In this document: one piece after another, positions 56,966 through 64,000 of the stretch
Layout of the letters: every line of letters starts with the position of its first letter
How positions within the stretch are numbered: position 1 is the stretch's first letter
Source of the DNA: Bacteroidales bacterium UBA3743
Lineage (GTDB): Bacteria > Bacteroidota > Bacteroidia > Bacteroidales > Paludibacteraceae
Reading direction: 5' to 3'
Assembly: GCA_002371265.1 (NCBI GenBank)
Contig: DFGT01000030.1
Location: forward strand, 124,001-188,000
DNA: 64,000 bases
The notes under the pieces: model-generated
Database searches by the model: none
What the model was told of the DNA's origin: nothing
What the model saw: the letters and a program-made list of their open reading frames with translations, nothing else
Made by a program: the position numbers and the translations under genes

Positions 56966-58351
56966 TTATTTCAACTCCTTTTCTATAGTTGAAACGCTCT
57001 CTCTGATTTCTCGATCTGTCTCACAAAGGTCCATCACTGTCTTCACTGCATGGAGCACAGTCGCATGATCACGGTTGCCAATTTGCTCTCCGATCACAGT
57101 CAAAGAACTCTTTGTGTATTTTCTTGCGAGATACATCGCTATCTGGCGTGCCTGCACAACATCACGTTTTCTCGATTTTGTCTGTATCTCATTAACGGAT
57201 AGTTTGTAGTAATCACAAACCTTTTCCTGAATATCACTGATGCTTAATGTCTTCTCTCTGAAAGTGACCATGTCACTAACAATGCGAGAAGCCAACTCTA
57301 TATTAATTGGAGCGCCAAGGAACATAGATTGAGCTAGGATCGACGCGATAACTCCATCCAACTCACGCAAATTATCAGGCACTCTCTCTGCGACGAAGCG
57401 AAGCACATCGTCAGGAATCTCGACTCCCTGCTCCTTTGTCTTCTCCTTCAAAATCGAATATTTCAATTCAAAATCAGGCGACGACAACTCCGTCTGCAAG
57501 CCCCATTTGAAACGAGACAAAATACGCTGTTCGAAGCCTTGGATATCCTTTGGAGCCTTATCTGCAGTGATGACAACTTGTTTTCCTGACTGATAAAGAT
57601 GGTTAAACACGTTGAAGAACAAATCCTGAGTGGCTGTCTTGTTTCCTCCAATCTCCTGAATGTCATCTATAATGAATACGTCGACACTCTGATAGTACGA
57701 CAACAATTCAGGAATTTTCTGCTCCATCACAGCACGCTGCATGAAGTTCAAGAAATCATTAGCAGTCAAATATAGCACGTTAAGTTCTGGATGAGCCTTC
57801 ACGCAGGCCATACCCAAAGCGTTAACCAAATGAGTTTTTCCTAGACCAGAATGACCAAACACGAATAGAGGATTATAAAACTGAGCTCCTGGTTTCTGAG
57901 CCACATTCATCGCAATCTTTCTGGCAAACGTATTGCTTTTGCCTTCTATGAAATTGTCGAATGTCCACTGTCTGTTCAAATGATTTTCAAACGAACGTCT
58001 ACGTACAGCAAACGGATCATAGCCAAGTTCCTGTAGTTTTGCCGGCTGTGACACCGAAACAGACTCGCTCTCATTGCGGCTTGCTACTACCTTAACCCTC
58101 CACTTCAGGTTGACCTTACCGAAACATCTTCCGATACATGCTGTGAGAATCTGTGAAAAATGATCCTCCAAATACGCACGCACCATATCACTCTCTACCG
58201 CAAGCACAAGGTTGCCGTCAGCAAAAGAGACTGGCACTATTGGTGCGAACCAAGTGACATACTGCTCATCAGAGACAATGTCCTTTATACGTGAGAGGCA
58301 CTCGCCCCATTTCGTCTGGCATTCATTCAAGCTTTCATTCTGATCCTTCAT
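56966..58351 (-). CDS. dnaA: Chromosomal replication initiator DnaA
   Basis: DnaA binds DnaA boxes and opens oriC. The 461 residues show domain I (1-90), a short linker, an AAA+ domain with Walker A GHSGLGKTH (about residue 160-170), Walker B VFIIDDIQEI, and sensor ILSRFKWGL, then domain IV with RKRDVVQARQIAMYLARKY and the DNA-binding signature GNRDHATVLHA (about residue 425). Length is usual. The gene is third in an operon after an amidase and a MlaD protein, not next to dnaN or gyrB. I found no cluster of TTATCCACA boxes in the short flanking gaps, so oriC is probably elsewhere. Confidence 0.97.
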   Translation of the reverse strand: MKDQNESLNECQTKWGECLSRIKDIVSDEQYVTWFAPIVPVSFADGNLVLAVESDMVRAYLEDHFSQILTACIGRCFGKVNLKWRVKVVASRNESESVSVSQPAKLQELGYDPFAVRRRSFENHLNRQWTFDNFIEGKSNTFARKIAMNVAQKPGAQFYNPLFVFGHSGLGKTHLVNALGMACVKAHPELNVLYLTANDFLNFMQRAVMEQKIPELLSYYQSVDVFIIDDIQEIGGNKTATQDLFFNVFNHLYQSGKQVVITADKAPKDIQGFEQRILSRFKWGLQTELSSPDFELKYSILKEKTKEQGVEIPDDVLRFVAERVPDNLRELDGVIASILAQSMFLGAPINIELASRIVSDMVTFREKTLSISDIQEKVCDYYKLSVNEIQTKSRKRDVVQARQIAMYLARKYTKSSLTVIGEQIGNRDHATVLHAVKTVMDLCETDREIRESVSTIEKELK

Positions 58352-58401
58352 AATTGCTATATTTTGTCCTAATTCGTGATTTACTCTTCGTGATTTAAAT
58401 A

Positions 58402-59337
58402 TTATTTTGCCGATTCTGCAACATCAGTTTCTCCCTTCTTCTTACGAGAGAATAATGAGAACTGAACATATCGGTTAGGATTCTTTTCTAAGTCTTGCAA
58501 CAACGAATTTGCACTGTTCGCTGTGTTCGACAGATTATTATATAGAGAAGGGTCTTTTAGCAACAGGCTAATCGAACCTTTTCCATTCTGAATTTCGTCT
58601 GATAGAGAGTTGAAGCTAGTCAGAGTAGAATTAACTTTTGTGAATGTCAACTGGAAATCCACCTGACTCAAGTTGCTTCCCACCTTGTTGAATGTGTTCA
58701 CCATAGTGCGTGCATCGCTCAACAATGGCTGAACCTCCGTCGACATCATAGCATTGAATTTTGCAGAAGCGCCCTTCAAATTATTCGTGATGTCATAGAA
58801 ATTGGATATCGACTGTGAAAGTTTCTGATCCTTGCTTATCATGCTCAAAGAGAGCATCAAAGAATCAAGTTGAGGAATAATCTCAGCGATTCTCGGCATA
58901 ATCTCATTGGAAACAGCATCAAGCATACCTGGAACGAATAGCGACGGGATTGTGTCTCCCGGCTTGTAATTATCACCGGAGCCATCACTCTTCAAGTCAA
59001 GAGAGAGGGCGGCTCCACCCAAAAGTTCACAAGCCAGCAATGCCTTTGTTCCCTTTGGCAACACAAGCTGATTGTCACAATTAAGTCTGACCACTACAGG
59101 TGCTGTAGGATCCTTGTAATTATAATCGATTGAATGCACATTACCGACTGCCACACCACGCGACATAATCTTGCTCGACTCAAGCAGTCCATTTACATTC
59201 TCAAATTTCACATAATATAGATTGCTGGGGGTCATGACCTTGACACCCTTCAGATAATGAATTCCAAAGTATAGTATAGCTACTGTGGCTATAACACATA
59301 ATCCGATTAAAAATTCTCGACTATATTTAAAGTTCAT
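58402..59337 (-). CDS. MlaD/MCE family protein
   Basis: The 311-residue protein has an N-terminal membrane anchor (EFLIGLCVIATVAILYFGIHYL), then an MCE domain (about residues 35-115: YYVKFENVNGLLESSKIMSRGVAVGNV, LPKGTKALLACELLGGAALS), and a long helical coil (about 130-290). MCE proteins form rings that carry lipids between membranes with a YrbE/MlaE permease and ATPase, none of which is near. It follows the amidase gene by 25 bases and precedes dnaA by 50. Confidence 0.9.
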   Translation of the reverse strand: MNFKYSREFLIGLCVIATVAILYFGIHYLKGVKVMTPSNLYYVKFENVNGLLESSKIMSRGVAVGNVHSIDYNYKDPTAPVVVRLNCDNQLVLPKGTKALLACELLGGAALSLDLKSDGSGDNYKPGDTIPSLFVPGMLDAVSNEIMPRIAEIIPQLDSLMLSLSMISKDQKLSQSISNFYDITNNLKGASAKFNAMMSTEVQPLLSDARTMVNTFNKVGSNLSQVDFQLTFTKVNSTLTSFNSLSDEIQNGKGSISLLLKDPSLYNNLSNTANSANSLLQDLEKNPNRYVQFSLFSRKKKGETDVAESAK

Positions 59338-59362
59338 TGTTATATAGTTTTTCTTTGTTTTT

Positions 59363-60427
59363 CTACTTCAAATATGGGCGGGCTTCCGCGCCGACCAATT
59401 TTTCCCCATTCTTGAACACCACTATAAAAGCATCAGGAAAATCCTGTTTGGCTTTGCTTCGAAGCAACTGAGCGTCTGAAAAAGTTTTCTCTTTACCATA
59501 CATATACTTGTAGAGTCCACCCTCCTGCATCTCAATCGCCGGTGTGCAAGATTTGAATTTTTCAGAGTTGGCAGGCAGCTTTTTGTTCGACGAAAACAGT
59601 TGGACTCGATACACAATTTCATCTTCTACAGATTCGTCCCTTACATCGTCAAGCGTCTTGCTCTTCTTTATGAATTCATCTTTATACATCACGATTGCCT
59701 GATAAATAGACAATGCGATTTTCTCTATATTTTCTTCTTTCGAAAGGTATTCCTCCTCCATTGTATTGGAAAGATACCCCATTTCAATCAAAACTCCAGG
59801 CATCAATATATGTTTCAACACCCAGAAATTTGCTTGTCTCACCTCTCTGTCGACTCTGTCGGTATTCTCCTTGAATTGAGACTGCACCAACTGTGCCAAC
59901 CTGATGCTCATTTCTCCTCCACTGCCAGCGTCGAGCATCATATTGCTGAAAATGAAACTTTCATCCGTGTCGTCCTTGAAGTTATACTTGTTGCTGTAGT
60001 TCTCCTCAAGCTCAACAACCTTGTTTTCTCTGACAGACACATCGTTTCTGCTCTCTCCCAATGTGTAGGTTTCAAAACCATTCACCGCTGCAGACGGAGA
60101 CGCATTTGCATGAATCGAAATAAACAAATCCGCCTGTGCTCTGTTGGCTATCTTTGGTCGTTCATCCAATGGAATGAAAAAATCCTTTTTACGAGTGAAT
60201 ATCACCTCCGTGTTTTCATCAGGATTCAACAATTCCCCGACTCTCAACGCGACCTTCAAGTTCACATCCTTCTCATAGACTTTCTTCTTTATTCCGATGG
60301 CTCCACAATCTCGACCGCCATGGCCTGGGTCTAGAACCACCTTGAACTTTCCAGCCGACACTCCCTGCAACGACAAAAATAGCGTTACAACAATGAAACT
60401 CACTATTTTATAAGTCAAAGCTCTCAT
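59363..60427 (-). CDS. N-acetylmuramoyl-L-alanine amidase (Amidase_3)
   Basis: The enzyme cleaves the amide between MurNAc and L-Ala in peptidoglycan. From ATG 60427 (354 residues): signal peptide (MRALTYKIVSFIVVTLFLSL...VSA), then VVLDPGHGGRDCGAIG with the first zinc His, the zinc Glu in YEKDVNLKVAL, ISIHANA with the second zinc His, and the catalytic Glu in LIEMGYLSN. A C-terminal region of about 80 residues resembles a SPOR-like domain (YRVQLFSSNKKL, DAFIVVFKNGEKL). The -7 box 21 bases upstream makes the TTG at 60442 unlikely. Confidence 0.92.
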   Translation of the reverse strand: MRALTYKIVSFIVVTLFLSLQGVSAGKFKVVLDPGHGGRDCGAIGIKKKVYEKDVNLKVALRVGELLNPDENTEVIFTRKKDFFIPLDERPKIANRAQADLFISIHANASPSAAVNGFETYTLGESRNDVSVRENKVVELEENYSNKYNFKDDTDESFIFSNMMLDAGSGGEMSIRLAQLVQSQFKENTDRVDREVRQANFWVLKHILMPGVLIEMGYLSNTMEEEYLSKEENIEKIALSIYQAIVMYKDEFIKKSKTLDDVRDESVEDEIVYRVQLFSSNKKLPANSEKFKSCTPAIEMQEGGLYKYMYGKEKTFSDAQLLRSKAKQDFPDAFIVVFKNGEKLVGAEARPYLK

Positions 60428-60447
60428 TGCACAAGATAACACAATAG

Positions 60448-60455
60448 CAAAGATA
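60448..60455 (-). promoter_or_regulatory. -7 box of the amidase-mlaD-dnaA operon
   Basis: TATCTTTG on the minus strand, 21 bases before ATG 60427. As no terminator is obvious before 52945, it may drive up to nine genes. Confidence 0.65.
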
Positions 60456-60466
60456 AAAATAAATTT

Positions 60467-62194
60467 TTATTTCACCACCTCAAAATGCATCAAACAAATT
60501 ATATCTTTAAACGATCCATAGTTGCGATCTGTATGCAACACCTCGTCAAATATATAATTATCAACAAGTTTCGATTCTGAATTTTTGTCAAAATATTGCT
60601 GAAAATCTTTTTTCAAAACTATCAAATAACCCTCAGCAGGTTTTTCTTTGACAAAAAGATGTATTCTGTCGTTAAGATAGTAGTCGAGTTCAAAAAAATG
60701 GAGTGGATTGCCATCCGGTGTCAAATCTACCGGCAAAAATGAATAGATATTTCCCGTCGGCACAACCTTCTCGATATCCGCTGCAAATCTCTTCACACTC
60801 TTTGTATTCAATACAGTTGGCAAATAGACAGCATCCAACAATGCGAAAAATATTATCGACAGTGCGACCATCGCCGTCAACAATTTCTTTCTAGAAAAAT
60901 AAAACACCAAAGCAGCAACTATAATGATCACAACGGAAAGTGTAATTTTGCTATAACCTGCCAATGCTGCAAACATTGCGTAATCCAAATCTTTCTTTGG
61001 ATAGACACTCTCCGGCACTATGCCAAGCACAAGCGACAGATGAATCATAAACACTGTGATTATCAAGCCAATCATGACATTTTTGAATATCCGACAACAT
61101 TTTGGAAACTCATCCGCAAGATACTTGATATATTCCGCAATGAAATATGCGATGAATGGGAATGACGGCATCAAGTAGACACTTCTCTTGCTCTTTGGAA
61201 TACAGAAAAACAGGACGATCAAAACCGCACACAAAAGTGTATACAACCTGGCATCAGACATCGACACCATCTCATCATACTTTTTCTTCAGCCACCCCTT
61301 TACGCCCAATCCTTTCTCAAATGAATATGATTTCCATGGCAAAAAGAACAAAGAGATAAGCAAAACAAATGTCCAAGGCAAGAATCCTGAAATCAAATAT
61401 ACAAAATTGATTATTGCGGGTCCTTCATGCGACGCATATGTCATGGTTCCAGTAAGACGCCCGACATTCTCTTCATAGACAAGTGCCCAAAAGCTTTCGC
61501 CTCCTTGATTATATGCCGCGATATACCATAAAGACGGTGCGATCATGGATATTATAGCCACCAACGCCAATTTCCATACTATAGTCCAAAACTTGACTCC
61601 ACGGATCAACAGGAACACGGCAAACACAGCACATGGCAGACAAACACCTATAGGACCTTTAGTGAGTGTGGCGCAACTCATAGTGACAAGAGCCAACCAA
61701 GGAAGCTGTTTCATCCCGTCTTTCCACCATCTGAAAAGCAGAAACTGCGAGCAAACCATAGCCATAGTCAGCATCATGTCGACACGACAATTCATACCAG
61801 CACGATGAAGCTCAAATGTAGAAAGAGAGACCATCGCAGTCAGCATAGCCACCTTCTTGTCGGAATATTTTGCATAGAACGCAAAAGTGGCGGCAATCAT
61901 GGCAACTAATGACAAAGAAGACGGAATGCGTGAAGTAAACTCGCTCACACCTCCAAAAATCATAGAGACTACTGCTATGCACCAATGGAAAAAAGGTGGT
62001 TTATACGGGATGTCACCACCATTATTAACAGGAAGGATCCAATTGTCTTGCAACAACATAGAAAGGCTCACCACCGCTTCTCTAGGCTCCCCCTTAGTAT
62101 GGAACTCATTAAGACCAATAAATGGCAAAACAGTCAACAACACAACGACTGCCACAAACAGCGTCGCTTTCTTCCGGCTCATAAGCTCTACCAT
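60467..62194 (-). CDS. GT39/ArnT-like membrane glycosyltransferase
   Basis: A 575-residue protein with about twelve membrane helices. Near the N-terminus it has FHTKGEPREAV, the GEPR version of the Asp/Glu loop that binds the lipid-linked donor in GT39/ArnT enzymes, then IPYKPPFFHWCIA. YLMPSFPFIAYF occurs in the middle, and the last 110 residues form a soluble domain. Such enzymes move a sugar from a polyprenyl phosphate to lipid A or to proteins; the acceptor here is unknown. It starts 12 bases after the DUF4270 gene and belongs to that operon. Confidence 0.85.
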   Translation of the reverse strand: MVELMSRKKATLFVAVVVLLTVLPFIGLNEFHTKGEPREAVVSLSMLLQDNWILPVNNGGDIPYKPPFFHWCIAVVSMIFGGVSEFTSRIPSSLSLVAMIAATFAFYAKYSDKKVAMLTAMVSLSTFELHRAGMNCRVDMMLTMAMVCSQFLLFRWWKDGMKQLPWLALVTMSCATLTKGPIGVCLPCAVFAVFLLIRGVKFWTIVWKLALVAIISMIAPSLWYIAAYNQGGESFWALVYEENVGRLTGTMTYASHEGPAIINFVYLISGFLPWTFVLLISLFFLPWKSYSFEKGLGVKGWLKKKYDEMVSMSDARLYTLLCAVLIVLFFCIPKSKRSVYLMPSFPFIAYFIAEYIKYLADEFPKCCRIFKNVMIGLIITVFMIHLSLVLGIVPESVYPKKDLDYAMFAALAGYSKITLSVVIIIVAALVFYFSRKKLLTAMVALSIIFFALLDAVYLPTVLNTKSVKRFAADIEKVVPTGNIYSFLPVDLTPDGNPLHFFELDYYLNDRIHLFVKEKPAEGYLIVLKKDFQQYFDKNSESKLVDNYIFDEVLHTDRNYGSFKDIICLMHFEVVK

Positions 62195-62206
62195 CTTCTG
62201 ATCTCT

Positions 62207-63688
62207 TTACTTTCTCTGTGTATAAACAAAATCCAAACTTGGACGCTTTTTCTCATTTTTCACATCACTGGAATGAAAACGCAATGCCGAAGTCGTAAGA
62301 GTCTGCTTATAGCAAACATTACTTCCTGCAGTCATACCAGTGACAGGCAATAAAACTAAATCGTCGAACACTTGCTCATTGCCTTTCAAATACTGCTGAG
62401 CGGCAAACGCAATATCAAACGAATATGAAGCTGAAGCTGTATCGTAGACAGCAACAAACGATTCCAAAGCGTCTGGACCATTGTTGTTATAGAAGAAATC
62501 CACAATCTTATCACGCTTTATCATCATCAAATATGCGTTAGGCGTCTTGCTCAAATAAGTCTTCCAGTTTATCTTCTCAACAGGGAATTTCAATTTCGCC
62601 GAATTAAACATCACATTCGACACATTACCCGCTCCAACAGCTTTCACGATACTGTCCTTTACATCTTTAATAGGAATAGTCACATTGGTGTATAGTCCGG
62701 CTGGAGTGAATATATAAGAGTATGGCAGACCTTTTAGATTCTCCAACTTTTCGTCCAAATCAGGATGAGAGAATAGGTTCACCTGATTCACTCCCTTATT
62801 GGCAGTTAGCAAAAAGCTCGACACCAAAGGATTGATATGTCTTCCATTGACTGTGATGCTTCGACCGGTAACAACAGTATCTCTGCCGTCATACTTTGTG
62901 TATATATCTCCGTCGAACGAATAATAGACCTGCAAACCGACCGATGTACATGTTATCACTGCTCCCTCATTAAATGAATGGCTGATATAGAAGCCCTTAT
63001 ACAAATCGCAAAACTCTTCCTGTGTGGAAATAGTCTTGTTGACATAGACATCCATAAGTTTTTGGGCATACTCCTCATCCAACTTGATCCTGATTGTCTT
63101 GTCTCCGCAGATTCTATAAGTAGCCTTACCCAATAGCACAGATTTGTCACAATAATCCTCCACTTTCATATTCGAAAATGAAGCGTTCATGCTTGGCAAG
63201 GTCTTGTTAAGCTCATATAATTTGATTGATTGGAGAGCCGTGCTGTCTCCCACATAACTATTGGAATACTGAATATAAAAAACCACCGAATCTACTTTCA
63301 CGTCACGTCCGTTACGAATAGACGAGATGTAGCCATAATGGTCGTCGATAGAATTTAATATTCCAATGCTAATTCCCGAAACAGTATTTGAATTCGACAC
63401 GGTCGTGTCTGGAATCTGCAAATTGCCAAGACGTCCATCAATCTGGGTCATAAATTCAGCACGAGTGATACCGAACACGTCGTCGGCATACTGGCCAAGA
63501 TATAGATAATCTGATTTAGCTAAGACCGAATCACATTTTTCTGTACCTGCGGAGCAATACACTCTTGCCGAATATGTGGACATAAAATCCTCATCCGGCT
63601 GAATTGCCAAACCTATACCATCATCATCTTCACATGAAGAAAACACAAGAGCCAAAAGGCATGGGAAATATAAAAAGAATCTATTCAT
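62207..63688 (-). CDS. DUF4270 family lipoprotein
   Basis: The 493-residue protein begins MNRFFLYFPCLLALVFSSCEDD with a lipobox Cys19. Then GIGLAIQPDEDFMSTYSA, SDYLYLGQYADDVFGITRAEFMTQI, and a C-terminal FVYTQRK. This is the DUF4270 pattern, a Bacteroidota outer-membrane lipoprotein family of unknown function, usually encoded after the glycogen synthase gene, as here. Its ATG overlaps the glgA stop by one base (TAATG). Confidence 0.85.
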   Translation of the reverse strand: MNRFFLYFPCLLALVFSSCEDDDGIGLAIQPDEDFMSTYSARVYCSAGTEKCDSVLAKSDYLYLGQYADDVFGITRAEFMTQIDGRLGNLQIPDTTVSNSNTVSGISIGILNSIDDHYGYISSIRNGRDVKVDSVVFYIQYSNSYVGDSTALQSIKLYELNKTLPSMNASFSNMKVEDYCDKSVLLGKATYRICGDKTIRIKLDEEYAQKLMDVYVNKTISTQEEFCDLYKGFYISHSFNEGAVITCTSVGLQVYYSFDGDIYTKYDGRDTVVTGRSITVNGRHINPLVSSFLLTANKGVNQVNLFSHPDLDEKLENLKGLPYSYIFTPAGLYTNVTIPIKDVKDSIVKAVGAGNVSNVMFNSAKLKFPVEKINWKTYLSKTPNAYLMMIKRDKIVDFFYNNNGPDALESFVAVYDTASASYSFDIAFAAQQYLKGNEQVFDDLVLLPVTGMTAGSNVCYKQTLTTSALRFHSSDVKNEKKRPSLDFVYTQRK

Positions 63689-64000
63689 TACAATTTAGGA
63701 CTACTTGCTACCTTATCATACAACGCATCAATAGGATCGACGTAATTCTCACCCTGGTATGGCACAAATCTGTCGCCCATATTCTGCAAATCCGCAATCA
63801 AGTCAGGATTAATGTTCTCACTACCCTGCACCGCACCGTCGGAATACTTCAATGCAAAACGTGTTAGGTCGGCAAAACTAACCTCCTTATCTTTGATATC
63901 GGCAACGTCTTCATCAGATATGCCATTTATTTTCAACTTCTCGGCAAATTTCGCTGAGAAATTCTTCTTGAAATCATCATCGTAAACCGAATACACGATG
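63688..64000 (-). CDS. glgA: Glycogen/starch synthase, C-terminal part of the reading frame in window (partial)
   Basis: The frame is open at the window edge and ends at TAA 63690-63688. The visible 103 residues (IVYSVYDDDFKKNFSAKFAEKL, FADLTRFALKYSDGAVQGSENI, YVDPIDALYDKV) match the last part of Bacteroidota GT5 glycogen synthases, which add glucose from ADP- or UDP-glucose to growing glucan; catalytic motifs lie outside the window. The neighbouring DUF4270 gene supports this, since the two are linked in many Bacteroidota genomes. Confidence 0.7.
   Translation of the reverse strand, partial: IVYSVYDDDFKKNFSAKFAEKLKINGISDEDVADIKDKEVSFADLTRFALKYSDGAVQGSENINPDLIADLQNMGDRFVPYQGENYVDPIDALYDKVASSPKL

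Noticed and set aside
56930..58402. Replication origin beside dnaA
   Set aside because: Gaps around dnaA are only 35 and 50 bases, with no DnaA-box cluster; dnaN, recF and gyrB are not adjacent.

Overview
The window looks like the chromosome of an AT-rich Bacteroidales (Bacteroidota) bacterium. Evidence: about a dozen Bacteroidota-type -7 promoter boxes (TAnnTTTG) just upstream of start codons, two type-B T9SS (gliding-motility-associated C-terminal) proteins, DUF4270, DUF4834, a fused hisIE, a MlaD/MCE protein, and a glycogen synthase next to DUF4270. I cannot name the genus. I saw no rRNA, tRNA or CRISPR array.

Region 1 (about 1-13.5 kb) is a defence and toxin island. It holds a coupled DUF3990/DUF3791 operon, a Fic protein with the ghost of a second fic gene beside it, and a type I restriction-modification locus (hsdM, DUF1016 nuclease, hsdS, hsdR). 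A Septu-like ATPase/HNH pair with its own promoters sits between hsdS and hsdR. A FISUMP-type lipoprotein and a PIN-domain toxin-antitoxin pair follow.

Region 2 (13.6-28.2 kb) holds a patatin-barrel protein, a GH95 fucosidase with a carbohydrate-binding module, an AAA/DUF4143 ATPase preceded by an exact 32-bp periodic array, topB, and a YiiX-type hydrolase. A second, 33-bp periodic array with a related core in the opposite orientation lies upstream of hisA. Then come hisA, hisIE, ftsE, DUF4834 and gpmI.

Region 3 (28.3-44 kb) is dominated by surface and secreted proteins. Its centre is an operon of four tandem paralogous lipoproteins followed by a radical SAM/SPASM enzyme. It also holds two T9SS type-B proteins, a short paralogue that looks like an internally deleted duplicate of one of them, an SDR, a SagB-type nitroreductase lipoprotein, TrpB2 and an RsmI-like methyltransferase. 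A promoter plus long-range pairing at 40.9-41.1 kb suggests a structured, perhaps 6S-like, RNA.

Region 4 (44-64 kb) is mostly housekeeping and envelope: purU, a THUMP-like methyltransferase, outer-membrane barrels, recQ and a possible small RNA at 50.7-50.8 kb. A long minus-strand run reads amidase, mlaD, dnaA, pRiA4b-like protein, lipoprotein, small secreted protein, VTC polyphosphate polymerase, DUF4956 and DUF2490, ending in one clear terminator. The window closes with a minus-strand glgA (partial), DUF4270 and GT39 operon.

Start codons were often moved downstream from the longest open frame, because TAnnTTTG boxes or signal peptides show the upstream TTG/GTG cannot be right. All family names come from motif recognition by eye; no database search was possible.
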